Positions 24,855-33,268 of a stretch of DNA of 52,362 bases are shown here, one piece after another. Both the position numbers and the translations under genes were made by a program. The stretch covers positions 1 through 52,362 of the forward strand of contig JALNXG010000021.1 of NCBI GenBank assembly GCA_023230485.1, given 5' to 3'. The notes under the pieces are model-generated. The model had not been told where the DNA came from. It ran no database searches and saw nothing but the letters and a program-made list of their open reading frames with translations. Positions within the stretch are counted from its first letter, which is position 1; every line of letters starts with the position of its first letter. The DNA comes from Melioribacteraceae bacterium. Lineage in GTDB: Bacteria; Bacteroidota; Ignavibacteria; Ignavibacteriales; Melioribacteraceae.

Positions 24855-26252
24855 CTAGGAAACGCTCACTTCTATTTTATTTTTAATGTTTGTAACCGAT
24901 TCATTTAACTGGTAATCACTTGACATTGATTCTTCAATTGTATTACAAGCATGAATAACGGTAGAGTGATCTCTTCCACCAAAATGTAAACCAATAGTTT
25001 TAAGAGAAGATTTAGTTAAACTCTTAGCAAGATACATAGCCACTTGACGAGCCAGAACTACTTCCTTTCGGCGGTTCTTTTCTCTTACTTTATTCTCTTC
25101 AACTTTGAAAAATTCACAGACAATTTTAGTTATATATTCAATAGAAATATTGACCTGACGATTTGTAGATATCTCTTTCACAACTCGTTTAACCATATCA
25201 AAATCGATAGCTTTTGAATTAAGCGAATGTGTAGCAAGAAGACGCAATAGGGTACCTTCAAGCTCACGAATATTAGATGTAATATTATGAGCAATATATT
25301 CAATAGCTTGAGGATCGAGAGTAAGATCAAGCAATCGAGCTTTGTTATTTAGTATTGCTAATCGAGTTTCAAAATCGGGTGGTTGGATATCGACCGTTAA
25401 ACCGCATTGAAAGCGCGATACAAGCCGCTCACTTACACCTTTCAAATCCTTTGGAGGTTTATCACTCGAAAGGATTATTTGCCTTCCTGAGAGATGTAGA
25501 GTATTAAATATGTTAAAGAATAAATCTTGTGTTTTTTCTTTCCCTACCAAAAATTGAATATCGTCAATAATTAAAGCATCCATCCCTTTATAAAAATTTG
25601 AAAACTCATTAACTGAATTATTTTGGATAGCCTCAACAAATTCAACCGTAAAAAGATCGGATGAAACATAAATAACTTTTTTATTTGGGTCTTTATCTAA
25701 AATTTTATTTCCGATAGCTTGAATTAAGTGAGTTTTACCGAGACCTACACCACCATAAATAAAAAGTGGATTAAAAGAAGTTTGTCCGGGATTTTCTCCA
25801 ATTGCAATCGATGCCGCTCTGGCTAATTGATTGCCTTCACCTTTAACGAAATTTTCGAAAGTAAATTTAGAGTTTAAGAAATCATCATAATTCTTTTCTA
25901 CCGGTTTTGGTTCGGAAAAAGGAGGCACAATATTTTCGGGTTCACTCTTTTTGTCAAAGAGTGTATCTTCCTGCTCTTCAATAATTAAATAGATTAACTT
26001 TCCATCAACACCCAAAACATTATGAATAACATTTGTTATTAAAGTTTTATGATGTTCTTCAATCCAGTCAATAAAATAATTGTTTGGAACTTGTAGTTTT
26101 AAAATGTTTCGTTCTAAATGAAGAGGTTTTAGAGGTAAAAACCATGTATTATAAGTCAAAAGTGAAACATTTTCTTTTATTAAGCTTAAACACTCTTTCC
26201 AAATTGTTATGTGTTCTTTATATGAATCGAGTTTTAGAGCAGCTTCAGCCAT
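24855..26252 (-). CDS. dnaA: Chromosomal replication initiator DnaA
   Basis: This 465-residue protein has all four domains. Domain I (about 12-85) has LLTYNTWFLPLKPLHLE, and a short variable linker follows. The AAA+ domain contains FENFVKGEGNQLARAAS, Walker A GGVGLGKTHLIQAIG, Walker B ALIIDDIQFL, and the arginine-finger/sensor region VSERLVSRFQCGLTVDI. The C-terminal DNA-binding domain has EVVLARQVAMYLAKSLT and the DnaA signature GGRDHSTVIHACNTIE. It binds the TTATNCACA boxes found on both sides of the gene and opens oriC. A perfect box lies 6 bp upstream of its own start, next to a TATAAT, which points to autoregulation. Confidence 0.98.
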   Translation of the reverse strand: MAEAALKLDSYKEHITIWKECLSLIKENVSLLTYNTWFLPLKPLHLERNILKLQVPNNYFIDWIEEHHKTLITNVIHNVLGVDGKLIYLIIEEQEDTLFDKKSEPENIVPPFSEPKPVEKNYDDFLNSKFTFENFVKGEGNQLARAASIAIGENPGQTSFNPLFIYGGVGLGKTHLIQAIGNKILDKDPNKKVIYVSSDLFTVEFVEAIQNNSVNEFSNFYKGMDALIIDDIQFLVGKEKTQDLFFNIFNTLHLSGRQIILSSDKPPKDLKGVSERLVSRFQCGLTVDIQPPDFETRLAILNNKARLLDLTLDPQAIEYIAHNITSNIRELEGTLLRLLATHSLNSKAIDFDMVKRVVKEISTNRQVNISIEYITKIVCEFFKVEENKVREKNRRKEVVLARQVAMYLAKSLTKSSLKTIGLHFGGRDHSTVIHACNTIEESMSSDYQLNESVTNIKNKIEVSVS

Positions 26253-26258
26253 TTTGAA

Positions 26259-26273
26259 TTATCCACAATTATA
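26259..26273 (-). promoter_or_regulatory. dnaA promoter -10 abutting a DnaA box
   Basis: On the minus strand TATAAT occupies 26268-26273, and the perfect DnaA box TTATCCACA (plus strand, 26259-26267) follows directly before the dnaA start at 26252. No good -35 is seen at 17 bp. DnaA bound here would block its own promoter, a common form of autorepression. The 5' untranslated region would be very short. Confidence 0.45.
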
Positions 26274-26465
26274 GAAACTAAAAAATAAATTTAAAAAATG
26301 TATTAAAATCTTGATTTTTTTCTTGTTAGCAACTTATAAACATCTTATCCACATTAAATGAGACTTGTTAAGTTGTTTTATTTCAGCGGGTTAGCTGTGT
26401 TTTTTTCAATCAAACAAACAAATGGGGGTTTAATGTTAATAACACTTTTGGTGTTATGAAAACTC

Positions 26466-26479
26466 GTGAAACGTTTCAC
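26466..26479. repeat. 14-bp palindrome built of parS half-sites in swapped order
   Basis: GTGAAACGTTTCAC is a perfect palindrome. The ParB site parS has the half-sites in the order GTTTCAC-GTGAAAC; here the same two heptamers occur as GTGAAAC-GTTTCAC. It lies in the origin region, 10 bp before a pair of DnaA boxes. Whether ParB, a Noc-like protein or something else binds it is unknown. Confidence 0.6.
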
Positions 26480-26624
26480 AAACAAAAGTTATCAACACCT
26501 TATCAACATGATTTTTAATCCCACAACCCATGTGAAATTAAGGTTTAGATATGTCTTGTGCAAATTAATTCTGTTTCAAAATCAATTACATTATACTTAT
26601 TTTGCGAAGTAAAAAGAAAAAACT

Positions 26625-27596
26625 ATGAAAAAAATTGTAATTTTATTTACCGGCGGAACATTCTCGATGAAAATCGATGAATCAACAAATGTAGCTATAC
26701 CACACTATCAAGGGGGCGACTTATTAAGTATGATGCCTGGAATAAATGAACTTGCCGAAATTTCATTTTATGAGTTTGGTAATTATCCTGGTCCACATAT
26801 GATTCCATCTTTAATGTTAGAGCTTTCAAAAAAAATAAAAGAGCTTGTTGCACAAGAAGATGTTGATGGTGTAATTGTAACTCACGGCACAGATACATTA
26901 GAAGAGACAGCATATTTTCTTGATCTAACAATTAATACTGAAAAGCCGATAGTGGTGATTGGGGCAATGAAAACAAGCTCCGAACCCGATTGGGATGGAA
27001 CGAAAAACTTAACTGACGCTATTCATATTTGTAATAATAAAAATAGTTCCGGTCTCGGTGTTCTGGTCTGTCTTAATGGCGAAATTAATGCCGCTAGCGA
27101 AGTAACAAAAACTCACACAGAGGATGTGGAGACTTTCCATAGTCTTGATTTCGGTGCGATTGGTTTTGTTGATAGAGGGACAGTGTTTTTTAATCGAGCT
27201 CCGATAAAATTAGAGGTTCTGGAAACAGACGAGATTGATTGTCATGTAGATTTAATAAAAGTTTATGCTGGTATGGAAGATAAGTTTTTTAGATATTCAG
27301 CCGATACAAATACACATGGATTAGTTGTGGAAGCGATGGGAGTGGGAAATGTACCTCCGAAAGTTTTTGAAGGAATAAAATATGTGGTAGAGAAAAATAT
27401 TCCTGTTGTTCTCGTCTCCCGATGTCCCGCAGGCGAAACGTTAAGTATTTATGGCTATCCCGGAGCCGGTAAATGGCTTAAAGAATTAGGTGTGATTTTT
27501 TCAGATTATCTTAATGGTCAAAAAGCACGAATTAAATTGATGATCTGCCTTGGAATCACTAAGGATAAAAGTAAATTATCTAAAATGTTTGATTAA
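26625..27596 (+). CDS. L-asparaginase family amidohydrolase
   Basis: This 323-residue protein has no signal peptide, so it is cytoplasmic. Conserved catalytic elements are the N-terminal nucleophile Thr12 in LFTGGTFSM, the second triad Thr89-Asp90 in VIVTHGTDTLEETAYFL, and Lys161 in SEVTKTHTEDVETF. The C-terminal domain has LVVEAMGVGNVPP and VSRCPAGE. It hydrolyses L-asparagine to aspartate and ammonia; a role on related amides cannot be excluded. It is the first gene to the right of oriC and reads away from it. The HEGGH membrane protein gene starts 11 bp downstream, so the two are probably co-transcribed. Confidence 0.93.
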   Translation: MKKIVILFTGGTFSMKIDESTNVAIPHYQGGDLLSMMPGINELAEISFYEFGNYPGPHMIPSLMLELSKKIKELVAQEDVDGVIVTHGTDTLEETAYFLDLTINTEKPIVVIGAMKTSSEPDWDGTKNLTDAIHICNNKNSSGLGVLVCLNGEINAASEVTKTHTEDVETFHSLDFGAIGFVDRGTVFFNRAPIKLEVLETDEIDCHVDLIKVYAGMEDKFFRYSADTNTHGLVVEAMGVGNVPPKVFEGIKYVVEKNIPVVLVSRCPAGETLSIYGYPGAGKWLKELGVIFSDYLNGQKARIKLMICLGITKDKSKLSKMFD

Positions 27597-27607
27597 GTAA
27601 TGAGTAG

Positions 27608-28120
27608 ATGAAAGAATCAATAAAAATATGGATTTCCTCATTAATCTTACTACCGATTGCTCTGTATTATATTTTTAATGGTGGTGCGTTTACGTTTATC
27701 GATTATATTAATTTATTGATACACGAAGGAGGGCATGGAATATTTTCTATCTTCCCCCGATTTTTATATATGCTAGGTGGAAGTCTTACTCAATTATTTA
27801 TTCCGCTTATGTTTGTTGTTTTTTATTTTGTAAAAAAGCAGAAAGTATTATTTCAGCTTTCTACAATTTGGTTTGCAGAAAGTATGATGAATGTAAGTGT
27901 TTATGTTTCGGATGCTAGGGCGATGGCACTTCCGCTGCTTGGTGGAAATAAAGTTATTCACGATTGGCATTATTTACTCGGAGAGTTGAATTTATTAGAA
28001 TACGATACTATTTTCGGAAATGCGCTTTTTATTTCAGCAGCAATTATTATGGCTATTGCTTTATTAGCACCACTTTACATAAAGGAAAAAAGATATTCTA
28101 AGATAGAACTGATTTTGTAA
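27608..28120 (+). CDS. Membrane protein with HEGGH metallo-motif, function unknown
   Basis: This 170-residue integral membrane protein has about four helices: residues 8-25, 52-75, 80-98 and 138-157. Right after the first helix comes YINLLIHEGGHGIFSIFPRF, where H39-E40-G-G-H43 fits the HExxH zinc motif of metallopeptidases such as site-2 (M50) proteases. A second polar cluster, SDARAMAL then GGNKVIHDWHYLLGEL (Asp102, His118, Asp119, His121), could supply the remaining ligand. The protein is shorter than known M50 enzymes and lacks a clear NPDG/LDG motif, so protease activity is speculative. It sits between an asparaginase gene and a sugar transferase gene, all on the plus strand. Confidence 0.75.
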   Translation: MKESIKIWISSLILLPIALYYIFNGGAFTFIDYINLLIHEGGHGIFSIFPRFLYMLGGSLTQLFIPLMFVVFYFVKKQKVLFQLSTIWFAESMMNVSVYVSDARAMALPLLGGNKVIHDWHYLLGELNLLEYDTIFGNALFISAAIIMAIALLAPLYIKEKRYSKIELIL

Positions 28121-28140
28121 AACAAATAAATTTCTTTTTA

Positions 28141-28770
28141 ATGACGAATGATCTTACAAAAAGAATAATTGATATATTTCTCTCGATTTTTATATTACTT
28201 ATTATTCTTCCATTATTAGCTTTATTGTTGCTTATAAGTTTTTGGTTTATAGGTGAATTTCCGATTTATAAACAAGAGCGTAGAGTAACTTTATCCAAAG
28301 AAAAGATTACCATCCATAAAATAAGAACTATATCTACAAAGCAGCTTTACAAAGCTAGACATATATTTCTTCGACTAGATCCGAGTATAAAATTAAATCG
28401 ATATTTAAATTGGTTAAGAAAAACTCATTTAGATGAATTACCACAGCTCTGGAATGTTCTCAGTGGGAAAATGAGTTTAGTTGGATTGAGACCTTTAAGT
28501 GAAAAAGACCTTCATTATATGAAAGAAAACCATCCCGTCGAATATAATCTTCGAGATAGTTTTTCTTCAAAAGTCGGAATAACAGGTACTTGGCAATTAT
28601 TTGGAGAGAAAAATATTTCAAGTCTAATTGACTGCGATACCTTTTATGAAAACAATAAATCAAGCAGTTATGATTTATCATTACTCATAAATATTAATTA
28701 CTTAAAAAAGTTATTCACCCATTCAAAAGTTTTCTTTACTCCGGTTTCTAAATCGGTTTCTGAAGAATAA
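28141..28770 (+). CDS. Bacterial sugar transferase (monotopic phosphoglycosyl transferase)
   Basis: This 209-residue protein belongs to the WcaJ/PglC-type family that transfers a phospho-sugar to undecaprenyl phosphate, the first step of many surface glycan pathways. It has the N-terminal hydrophobic re-entrant helix (RIIDIFLSIFILLIILPLL), then IYKQERRVT and IHKIRT. The catalytic Asp98-Glu99 pair is in LRKTHLDELPQLWNVLSGKM, followed by SLVGLRPL and VGITGTWQLFG. Compared with relatives the KFRTM-type segment is reduced. Its last 73 bp overlap the 3' end of the convergent epimerase gene. No other glycan-assembly gene lies nearby, so its product is unknown. Confidence 0.88.
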   Translation: MTNDLTKRIIDIFLSIFILLIILPLLALLLLISFWFIGEFPIYKQERRVTLSKEKITIHKIRTISTKQLYKARHIFLRLDPSIKLNRYLNWLRKTHLDELPQLWNVLSGKMSLVGLRPLSEKDLHYMKENHPVEYNLRDSFSSKVGITGTWQLFGEKNISSLIDCDTFYENNKSSSYDLSLLININYLKKLFTHSKVFFTPVSKSVSEE

Positions 28771-29654
28771 CCAAAAGTAGATTTATATATATGACCATCA
28801 AGAACAAGTTTTTCTCTCTTTAAGTATAGCATCTCTTTTAGTTCATAAATAGTTTTATTGAATAAACCGAGAGTAAAGAATAATACATTAGAGTTAAGAA
28901 AATGAGTTTTAGAATTTTTTCCTGAGACTTTAATAATGGTACTTAGATATTCCTTGTTGGTGCATGGTGAGTTAGAAGGAAAATTAAATTCTTGATTAAT
29001 GTTTTTGTTTGATAAAGCAGCTTCTACGAGGGCTTTACCGGCGTCTTCTACAAAAACATATTCAGTTACAGTTTTTGGATTTCCTAACCAAAGAAGTTTT
29101 TTTCCTTTTTTTGCATTTATATAAAGCTTTTCCGAAAAATTATTAACGACATAAGGACCATAAAAATCAGGGAAGCGGACTATACAGTATTTTCCATTTC
29201 TTTCGGTTGCCCTTTCTTTAATAATGTTTTCCATTTCGATACGAATTTTTCCCTTTCGAGTATGTGCGTTCCATGGATGATTTTCTGTTACGGGATTAGT
29301 TTGGGCGTGCCCATATACATACACATTACCGGGTAAAATGAATTTTGCTTTTGCTATAATTGCTGCGTGGAGAGAAATGCGAAGAAGTTTTTTAGCATTA
29401 TATTTCCATTCAGGATATGGAATATTACAACAGTAAAAAACATTTTGTTTTCCTAAGCATGCTTGTTCTATATCGAATGAGCTAAAAGCGTTTCCTTCTA
29501 TTATTTCGATATTGGGAAATTCAGAAAAATATTTTTCTGCTTTTTCCCTATTCCGAATGATGACGCTTACAGTCTCACCTCTTTCGGTTAATGCTTTTAC
29601 AACTGCTCTGCCAATCCCACCGGTAGCACCAATAACTATGTTTCTCGATTCCAA
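28698..29654 (-). CDS. NAD(P)-dependent epimerase/dehydratase family protein
   Basis: This 318-residue extended short-chain dehydrogenase starts at TTG; GAGGG lies about 9 bases upstream and the glgA reading frame runs across it. The dinucleotide-binding motif is NIVIGATGGIGRAVVKAL. Next are VSVIIRNREKAEKYF and IEIIEGNAFSSFDIEQA, and then the substrate domain with LPGNVYVYGHAQTNPVTENHPW, where Tyr with a downstream Lys would be catalytic. The tail FGYSSETDLETGVKKTFEWV is typical of UDP-sugar-type epimerases. The gene overlaps glgA by 19 bp and probably belongs to the same operon. Substrate unknown; NmrA-like regulatory roles are an alternative. Confidence 0.85.
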   Translation of the reverse strand: MESRNIVIGATGGIGRAVVKALTERGETVSVIIRNREKAEKYFSEFPNIEIIEGNAFSSFDIEQACLGKQNVFYCCNIPYPEWKYNAKKLLRISLHAAIIAKAKFILPGNVYVYGHAQTNPVTENHPWNAHTRKGKIRIEMENIIKERATERNGKYCIVRFPDFYGPYVVNNFSEKLYINAKKGKKLLWLGNPKTVTEYVFVEDAGKALVEAALSNKNINQEFNFPSNSPCTNKEYLSTIIKVSGKNSKTHFLNSNVLFFTLGLFNKTIYELKEMLYLKREKLVLDGHIYKSTFGYSSETDLETGVKKTFEWVNNFFK

Positions 29655-31126
29655 TTAGATTGCCCTCTATTTGTTATTGCTTGTTTATACATCTGTTGAT
29701 ATAGCATAGCGGATTTTTCCCATGAATAATCTTTTTCCATTCCGTTGTGCTGGATTTTTTTCCAAACACCTTTATTTTGGAAATCGCCAACTGCACGCTT
29801 TACGGAATTAAGTAAAGCTGCAGGAGTGTAATCATGAAAAGAATATCCTGTGCCGATTTCCATATCTTGAGCTAAGTATTCATTCCAATCAAGAACCGTA
29901 TCTGCTAGTCCACCTGTTTTTCTTACAACAGGGACGGTTCCATACTTCAATGAATATATTTGATTGAGACCGCACGGTTCATATTTTGAGGGCATTAGAA
30001 ATATGTCCGAAGCTGCTTCAATCAAATGGGATAGTTCATTATTAAATCCAATATAAGACCACACTTTATTGGGGAAATAGTGCGATAAATCATAGAACAT
30101 TTTTTCGTATTCAGGTTCCCCGCTTCCAAGAATTACCCATTGCGCATCTAACGCTACTAAATCATATAAAACAGATTTAATAAGATCAAATCCTTTCTGA
30201 GCAACTAAGCGAGAAACTATTCCGATTAATGGTTTCTTTTCATCAAAAGAAATATAAGATTTCTTTAGAAGAAATTTTTTGTTTTCGAGTTTACCAGAGA
30301 GATCATTTATCGAAAAATGATGTGGAATAAATTTATCGGTTTCGGGGTTCCACTGATTATAATCGATTCCATTTAAAATACCCCAAAGATCATTTTTTCT
30401 TTTTTGAATAATAGACTCCATTCCATGACCATATTCATTAGTCATTAATTCTTGAGCATAAGTATTGCTAACTGTATTTATAATATCGGAAGTGAGTAGA
30501 GCAGTCTTTAAAAAATTAATTCCCCCTTCATATTCACCAAGTCCGCCATGAAGATAATACTCGTCTTTTATTTCTGCTTTTGAGAATGAAGCTTTTGTAA
30601 ATCTGCCTTGATAACCGATATTATGAATAGTAAAAACAGTAGCTGTTTTATCGAACATTTTATCCCAACCGTAATTATCACGCAATAAAAGAGGGAGAAC
30701 ACCAGTTTGCCAATCGTTACAGTGAATAATATCAGGGGCAAAACCGATTTTCTGCATTACTTCAATTACACCTTTTGAGAAAAGAAGGAATCGTTCATCT
30801 TCATCATGATCGTTAGTATAAATTCTAAATCGGTGATAATAATAAGGGCAATCAATAAAAAATATTTTCACATTTGAATCGGGAAGAATTGCTGTATGTA
30901 CGTGCACAGAACGAATTTCACCGGCTAATCGGATTGGAATTTCTCCTATATCCCAACTATAATGAAGACCATATTCTGCTTCGCCGAATGTATTATATTT
31001 TGGCATAAAGACAATTACTTCATCGCCAAGTTTTGATAATTCCTTTGGAAGAGTGCCGGCTACATCAGCTAATCCACCGGTTTTTGCATAAGGGAATACT
31101 TCGCTCGAAACAAATGCAATTTTCAT
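29636..31126 (-). CDS. glgA: Glycogen synthase (GT5)
   Basis: This 496-residue protein begins MKIAFVSSEVFPYAKTGGLADV, the ADP-glucose-binding KTGGL motif at Lys15. Further family landmarks are DIIHCNDWQTGVLPLLL, FTIHNIGYQGRF, NTVSNTYAQELMT, WGILNGIDYNQWNPETD, IGIVSRLVAQKGFDLI, and the C-terminal SKYEPCGLNQIYSLKYGTVPVVRKTGGLADTVLD. It transfers glucose from ADP-glucose to the growing alpha-1,4-glucan. The start overlaps the upstream acyl-CoA synthetase stop by 4 bp (ATGA) and the end overlaps the epimerase gene. No glgC or glgB is in the window. Confidence 0.96.
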   Translation of the reverse strand: MKIAFVSSEVFPYAKTGGLADVAGTLPKELSKLGDEVIVFMPKYNTFGEAEYGLHYSWDIGEIPIRLAGEIRSVHVHTAILPDSNVKIFFIDCPYYYHRFRIYTNDHDEDERFLLFSKGVIEVMQKIGFAPDIIHCNDWQTGVLPLLLRDNYGWDKMFDKTATVFTIHNIGYQGRFTKASFSKAEIKDEYYLHGGLGEYEGGINFLKTALLTSDIINTVSNTYAQELMTNEYGHGMESIIQKRKNDLWGILNGIDYNQWNPETDKFIPHHFSINDLSGKLENKKFLLKKSYISFDEKKPLIGIVSRLVAQKGFDLIKSVLYDLVALDAQWVILGSGEPEYEKMFYDLSHYFPNKVWSYIGFNNELSHLIEAASDIFLMPSKYEPCGLNQIYSLKYGTVPVVRKTGGLADTVLDWNEYLAQDMEIGTGYSFHDYTPAALLNSVKRAVGDFQNKGVWKKIQHNGMEKDYSWEKSAMLYQQMYKQAITNRGQSNWNRET

Positions 31127-33201
31127 TTATTTTCACTTAATTTAATTCTAATATCTACGACAGAAAAATCTCCGTCCTCTGTAAATATCATTGGATTGAA
31201 ATCAAATTCAATAATATTATTATTCTCCACCAACATCTTTGCTGAAGAATAAATTATCTCTTTTAGTCTTTTAATATCGGCAGGTGTTTCGCCTCTCACG
31301 CCTTTTAATATTTTCCCCATATTTGTCGAATTAATCATATCATCAATATCATCATCCGATAAATAAGCTGATTTAAGAGAGGTATCATCAAAGACTTCCA
31401 CGTATTTACCGCCACTGCCGAACATTATCATCGGACCAAAAGAAGGGTCTCTGAATCCGCCGATTAATATTTCATGTTTCGGTTTTAGAAATGATTGAAT
31501 TAAGTATGAATCCACTTTATAATTTTTATTGCTAAAATTATTCTCTATCGATTTTGCTGCTACGCATAATTCTTCTACGTTTTTTATATTGAGCTTTACT
31601 GCATCTAATTCTGATTTATGAATTACATCGCTACTTATTCCTTTGATTACAACCGGATAAAAATCGATTTCAGTTTTGCTCAACTTATCAGCCGGTATTG
31701 ATAAACTCTTAACTGCCGGTATCGAATATTGATTAGCTAATTCTAAAGATTCATCTTGAGTAAGAAATAGATTCTTTGAGGATATTTTTTTAGAGTTTTT
31801 TAATTGAAGCATTTCAATACTTTTGTTTCTCTCTTTTTCTTTAGATTTTGAAAAGAACAAAATATTTGAAAGCACTTTTGCAGGGTCTTCAGCATTTCTA
31901 AATATTGGTTTATCGCCTTTATATCTATTCCAAAATTCAGGTAATGGCATAATAATTTGATATATTGGTTTCGTACTATCGATTGAATTAATTGATTCGA
32001 CTATTGGATCAACAATAACCATAACCGGTTCAATAAAAATTGAAACAACAGCATCAACGTTTTTATCTTCGATAACAGTTTCAATAACTGATTTAAAAAT
32101 TTCTCCATTCCCGCCGGGAAGAAGATCAATCGGATTTTCCGCACTACCTTCTACGTGTATAAATTCTCTTACTTTGTTTTTTGTTTCTTCCGAGAGTTCG
32201 GCTAATTCTAATCCTTCTTTTGCAAGTGAATCAACAGCAATAATGGCAGGACCGCCTGAATTTGTTACAACACAAACTTTATTTCCTTTTGGAAAAGGAA
32301 AATTTTCCAATCCTTTTGTAGTATTAAAAAGTTCATCAATTGATTCGGCTCTTATGATACCGAATTGTTTTAATACTGCCTCGACTACCTTATCACTGCT
32401 TCCAAGTGCACCTGTATGAGAAGATGCCGCTTTAATGCCACTGGCAGTTCTTCCCGATTTTAATATTATGGCGGGTTTAGTGATTTCTCCTTTAATAAAA
32501 GGCACAATAAATTCCTCGCCTTTAACAAAACTTTCTAAATAGAAAGCAAGAGTTTTTATATTGTCGTCTTTTTGCCAGAAATGGAGAAAATCATTTTCAT
32601 TTAAGTCGGCTTTATTGCCCACAGAAATAAAATGAGCAAAGCGAATATTAGTTTCACGAAGTGAATTAAGCACCGCTGCACCGATAGCACCGCTTTGGGA
32701 TAAAAATCCTACCGCACCAATCTGTGGCTCTTCGGCTACAAAAGTTGCGTTTAATTTTATGCTCGAAAGAGTGCTAATAACTCCCATACAATTTGGACCG
32801 ATTAATCGAGCTCCGGCAGATTTAATTTTAGATAAGATTTTTTTCTCAAGCTCTTCACCTTCTTTTCCGGTTTCTTTGAATCCGGCTGTAATTAGAATTA
32901 TAGATTTTACATTTTTAGCTAGAAGTGAATCGATCGTGTCTTCAACATATACCTTCTGAACAACAATGATCGCAAGATCTATTTGCTCGGTTATATCGTC
33001 AATAGATTTGTAACATTTGTAATCGAGAACAGAATCGGCTTTAGGATTAACGGGGAAAACTTTTCCTGTATATCCATATTTTTTAATACATTTAAGTAGT
33101 TCATAGCCGATACTTTTTTCTTTTGTTGAAGCTCCTGCAACGCAGAGTGATTTTGGGTAGAAGAATTTCGATAAAGATTCGGATTTCATATTTGGAGTCA
33201 T
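31123..33201 (-). CDS. ADP-forming acetate/acyl-CoA synthetase, fused alpha-beta
   Basis: This 692-residue protein combines the CoA-binding/CoA-ligase alpha half (about 1-460) and the ATP-grasp beta half (about 475-692). The alpha half has SLCVAGASTKEKSIGYELLK, LIGPNCMGVIS, GFLSQSGAIGAAVLN, and the phospho-acceptor His262 in AASSHTGALGSSDK. The beta half has VVIKGISSDVIHKSELDAVKL and EILIGGFRDPSFGPMIMFGSGG. Such enzymes convert acyl-CoA plus ADP and phosphate to the free acid, CoA and ATP, a substrate-level phosphorylation step in fermenters. It is first in an operon with glgA and the epimerase gene. Protein acetyltransferase (Pat-like) fusions look similar, but no GNAT domain is present. Confidence 0.92.
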   Translation of the reverse strand: MTPNMKSESLSKFFYPKSLCVAGASTKEKSIGYELLKCIKKYGYTGKVFPVNPKADSVLDYKCYKSIDDITEQIDLAIIVVQKVYVEDTIDSLLAKNVKSIILITAGFKETGKEGEELEKKILSKIKSAGARLIGPNCMGVISTLSSIKLNATFVAEEPQIGAVGFLSQSGAIGAAVLNSLRETNIRFAHFISVGNKADLNENDFLHFWQKDDNIKTLAFYLESFVKGEEFIVPFIKGEITKPAIILKSGRTASGIKAASSHTGALGSSDKVVEAVLKQFGIIRAESIDELFNTTKGLENFPFPKGNKVCVVTNSGGPAIIAVDSLAKEGLELAELSEETKNKVREFIHVEGSAENPIDLLPGGNGEIFKSVIETVIEDKNVDAVVSIFIEPVMVIVDPIVESINSIDSTKPIYQIIMPLPEFWNRYKGDKPIFRNAEDPAKVLSNILFFSKSKEKERNKSIEMLQLKNSKKISSKNLFLTQDESLELANQYSIPAVKSLSIPADKLSKTEIDFYPVVIKGISSDVIHKSELDAVKLNIKNVEELCVAAKSIENNFSNKNYKVDSYLIQSFLKPKHEILIGGFRDPSFGPMIMFGSGGKYVEVFDDTSLKSAYLSDDDIDDMINSTNMGKILKGVRGETPADIKRLKEIIYSSAKMLVENNNIIEFDFNPMIFTEDGDFSVVDIRIKLSENK

Positions 33202-33268
33202 ATTTTTACTTATTTTGAATTATAAAAATATAAAAAAAAGTAATCGATTCCATTAAAATAAGGATGAT

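Larger units (their letters stand above)
26253..26624. other. Putative oriC upstream of dnaA (372 bp, no genes)
   Basis: DnaA boxes on the plus strand are TTATCCACA at 26259-26267 and 26345-26353, and a phased pair TTATCAACA at 26489-26497 and 26500-26508 (11 bp apart). Between the first two boxes, 26276-26325 is almost pure A/T and is the best candidate for the unwinding element. The region also has a 7-bp hairpin ATAACAC/GTGTTAT (26439-26457) and the perfect 14-bp palindrome GTGAAACGTTTCAC (26466-26479). Genes point away on both sides (dnaA minus, asparaginase plus), consistent with bidirectional replication from here. GC skew was not computed. Confidence 0.8.
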
